From Siphonodentalium dalli (Eukaryota > Mollusca > Scaphopoda > Gadilida > Siphonodentaliidae): 64,000 nucleotides of DNA. The position numbers and the translations under genes are program-made. The stretch is taken from contig CP136069.1 of assembly GCA_032622095.1 (NCBI GenBank), forward strand, positions 17,871,326 to 17,935,325. Reading direction: 5' to 3'. The first letter of the stretch is position 1, and each line of letters begins with the position of its first letter. Below are positions 1-11,556 of the stretch, piece by piece. Below the pieces are notes generated by a model that searched no databases, was not told the DNA's origin, and saw only the letters and a list, made by a program, of their open reading frames with translations.

Positions 1-185
1 TGTTTTCAATCGAGTGGTGTGGTCGATTTCGTTGAGATTTTTTGCGATGTTAATATAATTCTATATTCCCCTAGTTAGCACAGCGCATGAGTACAACTTA
101 TCAGTTCCATGCATCCGACCAAGTCCATAACATGTCTTTAAAGGCATTTATTGCCTTCGTTATCTATACTATATATTTTGAGAAC

Positions 186-1190
186 TCCGTATATGTGTAC
201 TTCATAGAATCCAAAACGCGTGTAAAGATTGAGCTCAAACTTCCTATGTAAGTGTCAAATCCCACCGACACGACCGTGGTCGCGGTTTAGTGAAGGTCAG
301 AGCACCCGTTCTCCAATCTCAAATCACCGCAAAGGCACGGCGGGTGTTAATCAAGTGATTATTTAATGAGCGTTTGTTTTTGACGCATCTCTATAAAGAG
401 CGTCTGTTTCCCATTCAACGTTATTCGCATCTGCAGAGTTATACGGTAACATTGACTGCATTTCCTATGCGGGGAGATTTATTGGATGTAGTACTCTTAC
501 AACATCATTGTTATAGTATGTATGACACTTAGGTCAGGGCTTAGGGGGGGGGTAGTTATAGGCATAATGCTTATCAGAAATCCCGGTTACAAACCAACAC
601 TCACAATTTCGTATTTACGCAAACGTTATCGCTCGAAAGCAGAGAGAAAGTGCTTTCCTATTTTTAGAACGCAACACATGTTTACGTCGCGTTGGGGTTC
701 ACCGCGGGGACTATTGACAAACACTCACAATTTCGTCTTTTGCATCAGATACCAACACCTCGACCGATCGGATATATGTGTGTATGTGTGTATATGTGTG
801 GGTACTTCATAGAATCGAAAACGCGTGTAGGAACGGGCATCCCCACGGCAATGTCGGCTTATAAGACATCTTTACTACACATGACAGCCGATGGACAATT
901 GGTCTCTATATATGTACCAAAATTACGCCGCGTTGGTGACTGGGAAATTCCAGGGAATGCCGATTGAGCTCAAACTTGCTACCTACGGGAAGTGTCATAT
1001 ATATGAGTGTGTCCTTTATAGACTCGAACCGATTGAGCTCAAACTTGCTAAATATTGACTGGGAAATTACAGGGAATGCCGATTGAGCTCAAAATTGCTA
1101 CCTACGGGAAGTGTCATATATATATGTGTGTCCTTTATAGACTCGAACCGATTGAGCTCAAACTTGCTAAATACGGCAAGTGTCATGGAC
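186..1190. repeat. Dispersed and tandem repeat block
   Basis: A short module around GATTGAGCTCAAACTT occurs near 229, 962, 1029, 1080 and 1147. A ~117-bp unit is tandemly duplicated at about 942-1056 and 1057-1185. A second module (TACTTCATAGAATC plus AAACGCGTGTA) appears near 198 and 801, and ACACTCACAATTTCGT near 597 and 723. Short reading frames across this block are open by chance and match nothing I recognise. Positions 1-185 show nothing. Confidence 0.7.
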
Positions 1191-1192
1191 GG

Positions 1193-1350
1193 GTTCATTG
1201 AAAAACAAAAAAAATCGGGTAAAATTGAAAAACAAAATTAAAAAGGCACGATTAACTCCTTGAAAAACAAAAAAAATCGGGTGAAATTTAAAAAAGCACA
1301 ATTAACTCATTGAAAAACAAAATAATTAACTCATTGAAAAACAAAAAATT
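1193..1350. repeat. A-rich short tandem repeat
   Basis: At least four imperfect copies of a unit containing CATTGAAAAACAAAA, some followed by AAAAATCGGG. Low-complexity, no coding potential. Confidence 0.7.
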
Positions 1351-1460
1351 AAATTAAAATTGTCATCTATCTGACTATTGCCGAAATTTGCTGCAAATGC
1401 AGCACAAGTGTCTCGGAACCTGTTGCAATTGCTTTTTCGAACAAAGCCATGGGACGAATG

Positions 1461-1486
1461 CCGCCAGTGGCGGGCTAACCTGCTAG
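1461..1486 (+). mobile_element. Possible Helitron-like 3' terminus
   Basis: A perfect hairpin CCGCCA-G-TGGCGG (1461-1473) is followed after 9 nt by CTAG (1483-1486), directly abutting the first unit of the array at 1487. Hairpin plus CTRR is the 3' signature of Helitrons. The hairpin differs from that of the array units, so this may be the tail of a different element. A short match like this can arise by chance. Confidence 0.4.
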
Positions 1487-2319
1487 TCTCATATATATTT
1501 TGAAGACCTCTGTATGTTTGTCTGTCTGTATGTTTGTTTGTCATTAATACAAATCTACGATTCTCCACCGATCGGGACGAAACTTGGTACGTGTGTGTAG
1601 TTTGGCCAGGCGGTGGACGTTGTCGTATTGGCGAGCCCGTGCGGCGCCCGCTTCGCGCATGCGCAGACGAGATCTCGGAAACGGGTGGAGCTATCGACTT
1701 GAAATTTGGTATGTGAATGTATCTTGCCCCGGATACGAATTCTATCGGGTCGCCGAGCCCGTGTGACGCCAGCTTCGCGCATGCGCAGACCGGATCTCGG
1801 AAACGGGTAGAGCTATCGACTTGAAATTTGGTTTTTGAATAGCCCGGACAACGTCGGGCTGGGTAGAGCTATCGACTTGAAATTTGGTCGACGAGCCCGT
1901 GCGACGCCAGCTTCGCGCATGCGCAGACGAGATCTCGGAAACGGGTGGAGCTATCGACTTGAAGACGAGATCTCGGAAACGGGTGGAGCTATCGACTTGA
2001 AATTTGGTATGTGAATGTATCTTGCCCCGGGTACGAATTTTATCGGGTCACCGAGCCCGTGCGACGCCAGCTTCGCGCATGCGCAGACCAGATCTCGGAA
2101 ACGGGTGGAGCTATCGACTTGAAATTTGGTTACTTGAAATTTGCTATGTGAATGTATCTTGCCCCGGATACGAATTTTATCGGGTCGCCGAGCCCGTGCG
2201 ACGCCAGCTTCGCGCATGCGCAGACCAGATCTCGGAAACTGGTAGAGCTATCGACTTGAAATTTGGTTTCTGAATAGCCCGGACAACGTCGCCCGGACAA
2301 CGTGGGGCTCATCGGCTAG
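1487..2319 (+). mobile_element. Helitron-like non-autonomous unit 1
   Basis: The unit begins TCTCATATATATTTTGAAG and ends with a GC-rich stem (here slightly rearranged) then CATCGGCTAG. A 5' TC and a 3' CTRR preceded by a hairpin about 10 nt upstream are the known Helitron ends. The body is several copies of a ~122-bp repeat containing the 10-bp palindromes GCGCATGCGC and CGAGATCTCG. No Rep or helicase is encoded, so it would be non-autonomous. The next unit starts at the very next base. Confidence 0.6.
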
Positions 2320-3117
2320 TCTCATATATATTTTGAAGACCTCTGTCTGTATGTATGTTTGTTTGTCTGTCTTGTCATTTATACAAATCTACGATTCTCG
2401 ACCGATCGGGACGAAACTTGGTACGTGTGTGTAGTTTGACCAGGCGGTGAACGTTGTCGTATTGGCGAGCCCGTGCGGCGCCCGCTTCGCGCATGCGCAG
2501 ACGAGATCTCGGAAACGGGGGGAGCTATCGACTTGAAATTTGGTATGTGAATGTATCTTGCCCCGGATACGAATTCTATCGGGTCACCGAGCCCGTGCGA
2601 CGCCAGCTTCGCGCATGCGCAGACCGGATCTCAGAAACGGGTAGAGCTATCGACTTGAAATTTGGTTTTTGAATAGCCCGGACAACGTCGGGCTGGGTAA
2701 AGCTATCGACTTGAAATTTGGTCGACGAGCCCGTGCGACGCCATCTTCGCGCATGCGCAGACGAGATCTCGGAAACGGGTGAAGCTATCGACTTGAAATT
2801 TGGTATGTGAATGTATCTTGCCCCGGATACGAATTTTATCGGGTCGCCGAGCCCGTGCGACACCAGCTTCACGCATGCGCAGACGATATCTCGGAAACGG
2901 GTGGAGCTATCGACTTGAAATTTGCTATGTGAATGTATCTTGCCCCGGATACGAATTTTATCGGGTCGCCGAGCCCGTGCGACGCCAGCTTCGCGCATGC
3001 GCAGACCAGATCTCGGAAACGGGTAGAGCTATCGACTTGAAATTTCGGGCTGGGTAGAGCTATCGACTTGTAATTTGGTTTTTGAATAGCCCGGACAACG
3101 TCGGGCTCATCGGCTAG
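2320..3117 (+). mobile_element. Helitron-like non-autonomous unit 2
   Basis: It has the same TCTCATATATATTTTG start. Its 3' end is a hairpin with AGCCCG/CGGGCT arms and an 8-nt loop, then CATCGG and CTAG. About five 122-bp internal repeats lie between. An internal copy of the hairpin near 2678-2697 is followed by GGGTAAAGC instead of CATCGGCTAG, so it is a rearranged or skipped end. Joined head to tail with units 1 and 3. Confidence 0.6.
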
Positions 3118-3556
3118 TCTCATATATATTTTGAAGACCTCTGTCTGTATGTATGTTTGTTTGTATGTCTGTCATTTATACAAATCTACGATTCTCGACC
3201 GATCGGGACGAAACTTGGTACGTGTGTGTAGTTTGACCAGGCGGTGGACGTTGTCGTATTGGCGAGCCCGTGCGGCGCCCGTTCGCGCATGCGCAGACGA
3301 GATCTCGGAAACGGGTGGAATTATCGACTTGAAATTTGGCATGTGAATGTATCTTGCCCCGGATACGAATTTTATCGGGTCGCCGAGCCCGTGCGACGCT
3401 AGCTTCGCTCATGCGCAGACCAGATCTCGGAAACGGGTAGAGCTATCGACTTGAAATTTTGTTTTTGTATAGCCCGGACAACGTCGGGCTGGGTAGAGCT
3501 ATCGACTTGAAATTTGGTTTTTGAATAGCCCGGACAACGTCGGGCTCATCGGCTAG
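3118..3556 (+). mobile_element. Helitron-like non-autonomous unit 3 (short)
   Basis: This is the shortest member, with two internal GCGCATGCGC repeats. Start TCTCATATATATTTTG, end hairpin plus CATCGGCTAG. The length difference from its neighbours is explained by repeat number. A TCTG/TTTG-rich microsatellite follows the 5' end, as in the other units. Confidence 0.6.
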
Positions 3557-4180
3557 CCTCATATATATTTTGAAGACCTCTGTCTGTCTGTTTGTCTGTT
3601 TGTCTGTCATTTATACAAATCTACGATTCTCGACCAATCGGGACGAGACTTGGTACGTGTGTGTAGTTTGACCAGGCGGTCGACGTTGTTGTATTGGCGA
3701 GCCCGTGTGTCGCCCGCTTCGCGCATGCGCAGACGAGATCTCGGAAACGGGTGGAGCTATCGACTTGAAATTTGCTATGTGAATGTATCTTGCCCCGGAT
3801 ACGAATTTGATCGGGTCGCCGAGCCCGTGCGACGCCAGCTTCGCGCATGCGCAGACCAGATCTCGGAAACGGGTGGAGCTATCGACTTGAAATTTGGTAT
3901 GTGAATGTATCTTGCCCCGGATACGAATTTTATCGGGTCGACGAGCCCGTGCGACGCCAGCTTCGCGCATGCGCAGACGAGATCTCGTAAACGGGTGGAG
4001 CTATCGACTTGAAATTTGGTATGTGAATGTATCTTGCCCCGGATACGAATTTTATCGTATCGCCGAGCCCGTGCGACGCCAGCTTCGCGCATGCGCAGAC
4101 CAGATCTCGGAAACGGGTGGAGCTATCGACTTGAAATTTGGTTCTTGAATAGCCCGGACAACGTCGGGCTCATCGGCTAG
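3557..4180 (+). mobile_element. Helitron-like non-autonomous unit 4
   Basis: It starts CCTCATATATATTTTG, a T-to-C change at the first base relative to its neighbours. It ends with hairpin (AGCCCG/CGGGCT), CATCGG and CTAG at 4177-4180, followed by T. That is the expected host side of an A|T insertion. Four internal repeats have GCGCATGCGC at 3721, 3843, 3965 and 4087, an exact 122-bp period. Long frames open through the repeats on both strands because 122-bp copies drift in phase; I do not read them as genes. Confidence 0.65.
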
Positions 4181-5159
4181 TAGGTTATAAGTTAGAAGTA
4201 TCAGTTACCATATTATGAAAATTTCCTCATGAATATACCAATAGTATAGTATAATGATAGTATCAATGCGATATTATCTACAAAACACACTTTGTATGGC
4301 CGAGCGTTTGTTTATATACAGCACGTAAATAGTGATCGATAAGTAAATCACTCAACACCGTGGCGATTGTTTTATAAATGATTCACGGTGACCCATTGAA
4401 CACGGAAATCTTGAGAAGTGAGGTTTAGCTATACCGATATGTTGTAACATCTTGGCATTCCTAACCAAAGTTCAACTAGTACGGTCTCACCGGTGTTGAT
4501 AGTTTTGCTTATCGCATGCTCTTTACGTAACATGTGTTACATAACATGTCGTTTGTTTACATAACACAGAGTACTAATAATTTACGCGATAGTATGATTG
4601 GCATAAGAACAGAATTTGTCTATGATATAATATTCTTTATGATTATGGCGGTTTAACGGATGTGGCATTACTTCCTCGTTACATGAAATATCATACACTG
4701 TCACAACTCGTCGAAGTGACATAAAATTATCCCTTCCCCTTCGGGAGAAAAAATGTTCCTCTTTTCTACAGCATGTAACAACACTACGATCATTTTATCA
4801 ACCCGTTAAAACTCATACGACAACCTCTGGCCCTGAGACTCAATATTGCGACGATTTTTGTTTTTGCAGCAACACGATCTACATGAATATATTGTGTTGT
4901 ATAAACTGGCACAACGCGAGTAGATTGTTTTGGAGTAACTATCTCAACTGCAGTATAGATGTGTCAACAGCCCGCTATAACCGTTGGTTACAGAAACCAT
5001 TTTCTTATCAATAGGATGGTCACCCACGACTGAGCAACCACTGAAGCATTCATCGTCATCAAGATCACGGAACACGTTTTGTGACTTCTAGTTCCGGTAA
5101 CATGCAGTGAATAAGTTTTACATTCAGAGTTAATGACATATCCTTTCAGTACACCGTGG
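4181..5159. other. No gene or repeat recognised
   Basis: AT-rich sequence after the Helitron-like array. I see no long open frame, no recognisable splice-bounded domain exon and no clear inverted repeat. Confidence 0.5.
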
Positions 5160-6450
5160 ATATCTAGCTAGTGTTATCATCAAACTTATACTTCATATCG
5201 TAAAAGTAGGGTTTTATGTCAAATTTGAACTGGTATAGGCTTCCAGCTGAAATGATAAATCGTGGGAGAGAGTTCCAGTCTTGTGTAATGCGGTTTGTGA
5301 AGTCATACTTCCTTGTGTCCTTTCGAACTGATGGCATCTGGTGTTTTTGGTCTGGAAAAGCGTCCATTTAGAACCTTATATACCTCTATGAGGACATGGA
5401 CATCAGGTTGTCATATTAATCGTTCTGTGATGACTCTTGTCTTCGTTATGGGTCTTAATTATGGAACTAATTTTGTCGCCCTGCTGTGAATTCTTTCAAG
5501 TGTTATACTTTGGTACTTCATGTATAGGTTTCAGATTGTGTTGCAGTATTCGACAATAGGCCGGACCATCCTGATATATATGTCACTGAATGTCGAGATA
5601 TCTAAGTTTGTGAAGCTTCTGTTGATTATGCCGAATACTTGGTTTGCTTTATTGAACACTGTATTTATCTGTACATAAAACTTGAGCGTATCATCGATGA
5701 AAACACCCATATCTCGTTCTGATTAACTCACTAAAATAGGAGGTTTGTCTGGCGTGTGGTCCATGTGGTAGGTTTACCGGATTGTTGTGACCTAAGTGTA
5801 TTACGTGTGTTTTTGCAGAGCTGAAATATAGCTGCCAGTCCAATGACCATTTGCACATAACATTAATATCTTCTTGGGTGTCATCACATATGTATGTGGT
5901 TGCCTATTAGTTTCGTATCACCAACGAAAACATGATTGGGCCCAGGACTATTCCTTGAGGCACGCCACTTGTCACATCGTTCCACCATGAAATATGCTCA
6001 TTTATGTTAACGCGTTGCTTCCTGTCGAAGACAACATCTCTTATCCAATCGCATATATTGTCGCCCACTCCAAGATTTTATGTTGAACATAATCCTTTGA
6101 TGTGGAAAGCTGTAAACGGCTTTCTTGAAATCAAGGTAGATTGCATCATCATGCTCGTGTTCATCAAGATCGGAGGTGATAGCATACATACATTATATGG
6201 GTCTTAGAAGATCGGTCATTCCTAAATCCGAACTGACAATTAGATAAGAGAATAGTTTCTTCCATGTGTGAAACAATAGCGTAACGAAGGAATGATTCTA
6301 AAAGTTTTCGCAAAATACAAGTAAGGCTTACATGTCGGCAATTTCCCGGGTTAGTCTAAATGCTGGCTATGTTTGCTTTCTTCCAAATTGACGGAACGCA
6401 TCCCTCAGACAGAGAGCGATTAAACAGAATACACAGCGGAATTCTCAGTT
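5160..6450 (-). mobile_element. Decayed CR1/Jockey-type LINE remnant
   Basis: Read on the minus strand, this is a reverse transcriptase tail broken by stops and shifts. From its 5' side: WKKAN and QFGFRNDRS blocks (about 6430-6210), a DAIYLDFKKA block (about 6075-6140), an SGVPQGIVLGP block (about 5925-5975), a VRP-EYC block near 5570, and a C-terminal DWNSLP block within 5164-5367. The order and motifs are those of CR1/Jockey-superfamily non-LTR retrotransposons. The endonuclease is absent, so it is probably 5' truncated. The exact clade is uncertain. Confidence 0.75.
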
Positions 6451-7119
6451 CTGATGCGGTCTCTTTAGAAATCTAAGCATTGGTTAGAATCCGTTGACTG
6501 CAACCTGAATGTCATTGACAGCAAACTTTAACAACATAGGCAATATTATACCATCATAAAAGGCATATATTGCAGTCATTCATAATAATTTCAATGTTCG
6601 TGGGTGCGAGTTTTATTTTTGCCATCTATGATCTTGTTTATGATCATGTTGCTACCATTCCACTGTTGTTATATATTGGAATATGCTAAAAGACAATTGT
6701 TGGATAGAAACAGACTGTTTTATGTAACTGGATGTATTCTCTCCGTTTTGGGGGTGGGTCCCAAATAGTTGGCTTGGGTAAACTACAAAAAATACAGTGT
6801 AGCGTGGGTTGTCAAGTATATAATTTATTTCTGAATATTTCGAACCTGTGTCTGTAAAAACGAATAACCCCCATATACAGTGTGTAATATTTATGTTTTT
6901 TTTCATAACCAAAGTTTCAAACACTATGTGCTGCTATAATTATATTATCTAAGATCAGTATTTACCAAGACAATGGAATATTGTCAACTTTAAACATATT
7001 GTAAAAATATAGTAAATATAATATACCCCACACATAAAGTTATACTAATTATATAACAATGACATGTATGTCATTATATGATGTCATCCACATAAATTGT
7101 ATGCTATTCTATTCATCAG
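6451..7119. other. Intergenic or intron sequence, nothing recognised
   Basis: AT-rich; short open frames only. It ends in the acceptor tract and CAG of the lectin exon at 7120. Confidence 0.4.
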
Positions 7120-7248
7120 GTGATTTGATGATGGGTTACACAGCTTGGTATGGAACGCCTGGAAATGAATATTGTGTTACTGTGAGTCCCGACTCATTCT
7201 GGAGAACAGAAGCGTGTTATGTGCATCACACTTCCGTATGCGAGAGAG
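7120..7248 (+). CDS. C-type lectin domain exon, C-terminal half
   Basis: This 129-bp exon lies between a TTCATCAG acceptor and a G|GTATGA donor, entered and left in phase 1, coding for 43 residues. It has the second half of a C-type lectin-like fold: a W-Y-G-x-P-G-N-E-Y-C stretch, then F-W, A-C-Y and the closing S-V-C-E motif, whose cysteines would form the conserved disulfides. The canonical EPN/QPD and WND calcium-site motifs are not evident, so classic sugar binding cannot be assumed. The first half of the domain is not visible upstream; it may lie outside the window or be hidden by the LINE at 5-6.4 kb. It is probably extracellular and, with the EGF exons downstream on the same strand and phase, part of one modular gene. 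That linkage is inference. Confidence 0.7.
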
Positions 7249-7264
7249 GTATGATTTTTCTTTC

Positions 7265-7330
7265 GGGTGGGGCTCGTGTGGCTCAGTCGGTAAGGTGCAT
7301 CCGCATCATTGGTTAGTTATAATCCCGATA
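7265..7330 (+). mobile_element. tRNA-like SINE head fragment
   Basis: GTGGCTCAGTCGGTAAGG matches a tRNA box A and resembles the head of the SINE at 12740. A weak box B-like AATCCCGAT follows. No tail or target duplication is seen, so it is probably a truncated fragment. It begins just inside the intron after the lectin exon. Confidence 0.4.
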
Positions 7331-7618
7331 ACCTCCAATTTGTGACTAACGCGTAGGAAAGCATTTACGTTATCAATTATCATATCACATTTCCACAACA
7401 AATTCACCATGCCATACTATTATAACATGATCCAACACTATCATACAATCCATTAACAAGTACATTGCATAATCATGCAATTTCCGATCTTGGGATGTGT
7501 CGCATTAGACAGAAATAAATATACGTTTTCATCTAGATCTAATAGTATTTTAAGTGATCTTTTTCAATGCTAATTTATTATTATCCACCCCTTAACTAAC
7601 ACTATTTCTGATTGGGCA
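7331..7618. other. Nothing recognised
   Basis: AT-rich intron-like sequence. Confidence 0.4.
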
Positions 7619-8110
7619 AAAGGCGTCATGTGATAATCCGGGAAAAAGTCATATTGGACCCCAGAATGACATATTGGACTCCCAAGTGTGCAATATGACT
7701 TTTTATCGGGACTCTGTGACGTCACGAATTAACTATTGCGAAATTAATCGGTGAAATTGTGATGCGCGCGCAACACTGGTGGATTTAGCAGACGCTTCAC
7801 TTCCGCATTGAGTTTTTTTTTCATTTCCGTGTTTACTGTTCGAAATCATGCTTTCTGATGATCAAATACAGGCTTTTATAGAGTATTAAGTGCCGACAAA
7901 TACCAAAAGTAACCACTGAAGTTTTATTCCCAAATTTTGGATAAAAACATACAGATGGATAATAAAAATGTCATTATACAATGTTGTGTATAGTATGAGT
8001 TTGTCTTGTACTCGTCCTGGTGGTGGTGAAAAGTAATATTGGACTCCTCGACACTACGTGTCTCGTCCAATATGACTTTCCACAACAACCTGCATGGACT
8101 CGTACAAGAA
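7619..8110. repeat. Inverted-repeat element with GTCATATTGGAC arms
   Basis: A hairpin with 14-bp AAAAAGTCATATTG arms spans about 7644-7705. Related ATATTGGACTC and GTCCAATATGAC arms recur at about 8036-8085. Probably a MITE-like repeat. No target duplication identified. Confidence 0.45.
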
Positions 8111-10490
8111 AAACACATACTGTACACAACATTCTATAATAACTTTATAATATATATACTATAATACTAAGTCTTTTGAGAACGCTCATATTTTCAAGGG
8201 ATGCTGTCCGGATTACCCCAATAATATTTGCGAAAATATAATTCGCTTAAAGCCACATGGCGGTTTGAGCTCCAAAACACATATAATATTATTCGCTTTT
8301 GAATTTTTCTCAGTATCGAAATAGGTCAATACATATCTGAACTATCTTTCTACGATAATGATGTAGCCAAAAAATAACGCATTGAAGTAATGAAAAATAC
8401 AACTGTGACTACGGTGTTTGGGTCTCGAACACAAACCAGCCATTTGCACGACATGAAACAGAAAAGAGCGTTCCGTTGTAGTCTATTCCTGATATGGTAG
8501 CAATAAAGAGCGTTTTTCTGCCTTCTGGCGAAAAGTTGAAAACGGCTGAAAAATGGCTGTGACTTTGTCAAGTGTTTTTCAGAGCATAAGAAGCCGGTAT
8601 ATCAATATATCGTTTATTATCTACCTATCGTATCGTTGCTCCAAATTACTTAGACAAATATATGGAGGTTCGAATGAGCCATGCATGTCCGTTTAAATTT
8701 TTCAGCTCATGGAATATTATAAACAAAATTGGTACTCATCACATTGTCTACGTAATTTGGAAGGTGTCGAGGTATAAAATAGGTTGACGAATACACTAAG
8801 TATTGGTATACCGGATCCATATGCACGGAAAAATACTGTCAATGGTCACAGCAATTTTCCATCTGTTTTCAGTTATAGCGCATAAGTGAAACAATATAAT
8901 ACTCGTCGAATAGTAGTTTAAGTATTTATCAATCTATTTGAAATAAACCTACCTTTCTCACGAAAAGTCTGACTATGAGTTACAAATTTTCACCCATAAT
9001 CTAAGATTTAACCAAACCGCTCCAATAGGGACTCCGAGAACAAGTTTGATAAATTTTAATATAGAAGAAAAATGGCACAAACTTTACAGAAGTGGCTAAA
9101 ACAACTAAACATGCATTATTTACAGTAATTAACACTTTAGCTGTGACAGACATTGGAAACTTGTGATACGTTCTTCCCAATTGAAATCCGACTTTGCTCG
9201 CATGCACATAGTTTGCAGCTGATTTGGTAGATCTCTATGAAGACTGGTTTGTCGAGAAATCCATACATTATGCAACGGAACATAACATTATTCTTATGTT
9301 TTTGAAGTGACTGTTTGTGATTTGAAATGGCACAACCAGGTATCACACACAGGTGCTTGTAACAATTTTTTTAATATAATATTAACATTGAAGGTTTGAC
9401 ACTGTGGGGGTGATATTGAGTAGCCATTGTTGACGCGGCCGTGTTGGAGTTAATGTGCACCGATTTTGTGCGGATAAACGGTAAAATGTTTGATTACTTA
9501 CTTTGAGTAAACATATTAATGTCCGATAATTGCTCCATATATTGCATATTCCATCATTCCACGATAAATAGTTTTATTTGATCAGTGTTATGATTTTAAA
9601 TAAGGCTCTGATCATGGATCTTTCCGGAATGCGCGGTAAGCAAACTCCATGCAGGGTTTACCTCCCTTGATGGTGGTCCGAACACAACCGAACACAAGTC
9701 CAAATAATGGGAAATATAACAGATAAAGTTTATAGGCATATGTATTCATGTTCAGACTATTACCATACGAAGTTTGGGCCAATAATACGTGTTTTATTTG
9801 ATGTTTAGTAAAACGCGTTTTGTGTTCGGCATAGAACAGCCGAACACAAACTTCTGTTGGGTCCTACTAAAAGCCGACCGCACCCGTCCGCACCTCCACC
9901 AGGGGTCCGAGCCCGATGGGGTTTGCACTATCGTGCAGAATAGACATGTAGGGCCTATATACCAAAGTTCCAATCCCCAAGTCGATACAAGTCGACAGCT
10001 CGTTAACCCCTAACTTGCGGCAGGTTCCGTCAGGTACGCAAAACCCAAAAGGACAACGACCGCACCTCCCCTGGCTGCCTGACCACGGAAATGGACATTA
10101 TATCACGCAGCAAATACCCATATGCATCCTTGTGCGATCAGACAAGTCGCTAGCTGCAGCGGAAGTGAATAAATTAACCCATTGCTGCCGAATTCGCTTT
10201 GAATGTGCGCTAAAACGATGCCCGAGAAGCAGGTGTACGAGATCACAAACACAGAAAAAGTACTCAATCCGATTCGATGGTCCCCATATAATCAGATTCC
10301 AAGAACAACATTTTTAGAAATGCCGCTTCAGATATCAGAATCGATTAATTGCCCAAAAATAATGCTAACCGCTATCAACTATAGTATAAAATTGCCCGAA
10401 ACGTGTTATTTACCAACATATTTTTCGACTAAATTTTTCCTTATTATCAACACAAAGCCTCTTTATTTTAGACTTATCCGTCTCCACCCG
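8111..10490. other. Long intron-like stretch, little recognised
   Basis: No domain exon was recognised. CCGAACACAA-type repeats occur at about 9675-9695 and 9838-9848. Around 9865-10080 is a more GC-rich patch with repeated CCGCACC. TACTCAATCCGAT near 10260 resembles the ends of the TTAA-flanked element at 39070. Confidence 0.4.
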
Positions 10491-10498
10491 CAATTTTA

Positions 10499-10778
10499 TA
10501 TCTCCTCAGAACAAACATGTTTGCCTTCGGGCTATCACCACGGAACTTACTTTATATCTCATCAGAACAAACATGTTCGCCTTCGGGCTGTCACCACGGA
10601 ACTTACTTTATATCTCCTCATAACAAACATGTTTGCCTTCGGGCTGTCACCACGGAACTTACTTTATATCTCCTCAGAACAAACATGTTTGCCTTCGGGC
10701 TGTCACCACGAAACTTACTTTATATCTCCTCAGAACAAACATGTTTGCCTTCGCGTTGTCACCACGGAGCTTGCCACA
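10499..10778 (+). repeat. 56-bp tandem repeat spanning a splice acceptor
   Basis: Five copies of a 56-bp unit start at 10499, 10555, 10611, 10667 and 10723. Each begins TATCTCCTCAGAACAAACAT or a close variant, so each carries a CAG acceptor-like site and the first part of the EGF exon. Copy 3 has CAT in place of CAG. Copy 5 runs into the intact exon. 56 is not a multiple of 3, so including an extra copy would shift the frame. Confidence 0.9.
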
Positions 10779-10829
10779 CTGGCGTATGTGTCTGTAACAC
10801 GGGCTGGACGGGAGATAATTGTGATAAAG
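10734..10829 (+). CDS. EGF-like domain exon 1 (short, tenascin/Delta-like spacing)
   Basis: This 96-bp exon lies between TATCTCCTCAG and the donor G|GTTAGT, phase 1 in and out, 32 codons. All six EGF cysteines are present with compact spacing: four residues between C1-C2, C2-C3 and C3-C4, one between C4-C5 and eight between C5-C6. That resembles tenascin-type EGF repeats more than calcium-binding ones. The C-terminal part reads G-W-T-G-D-N-C-D. There is no D-x-N-E-C entry, so calcium binding is unlikely. Its acceptor and first 40 or so bases lie in the last copy of the 56-bp array, which makes its splicing unusual. It could be a decaying exon, but the frame and donor are intact. Confidence 0.75.
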
Positions 10830-11540
10830 GTTAGTGTATCATATTAAGTTAATGATGGTATATCTCTTTGTAAACATGTGTTATATAGTTACCGGGGTAT
10901 AACATATCAGATGTGAATCGAATACCCCTGTCCGGAAATGCTATCGATTAATATTCATTATATTTCGAATATTTTCTGGTCTAAATGCGTGTGGTTGATT
11001 AGCTAACGAGCACTATTGGTTACATAGACCAGAACTGTTTTTGTGTAATAAACGTTGATTAGACTCATTATCGCTTATAACTATGTATTAAACAATGCAA
11101 ACAATCTGACATTTGACGGTCGGCGCATATCTATGTGAACACCCTAATGATCTATATCGCTATCAGGTATCGCATGGATGGTCTGTTCTAAAAATAGAAA
11201 TAAAGTGTCCCATTTAATAATCTCATTTTATAATAAAATATTCGAAATAAAATCGATATTAATTAAAATTGTCACTAAAAACAAGCATTCTGATTGGCCG
11301 AGATCGGCTAACTTTAGTTTTCGATTCACCGACATTGTTGTCTATAGAGACCGTTCATCTGCTGCTTCAGCGTGCATCAAATCTGAATGGTACAATTTAT
11401 CGGCACAGAACGGAGTAGCGAAACGAGCCAACCCGCCCCACAGGAAATGGTTACGGAGCAGTGTTCCGAGTAACGCAATGAACAAACCCAACAATTTGTG
11501 CACGGTGACAACGGCAAAATGAAAGTCTCAATTCGTGTCA
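10830..11540. other. Intron, nothing recognised
   Basis: AT-rich sequence with no domain exon or clear repeat. An open frame near 11178-11522 has no recognisable motif. Confidence 0.4.
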
Positions 11541-11556
11541 TGAAAATGACTAAATG

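Noticed and set aside
1550-4150. Many overlapping open frames of 60-140 codons on both strands, with recurring similar peptides
   Set aside because: They are translations of the 122-bp tandem repeat. Both strands and several frames are open, and the unit length shifts frame between copies, so there is no sign of selection for protein.
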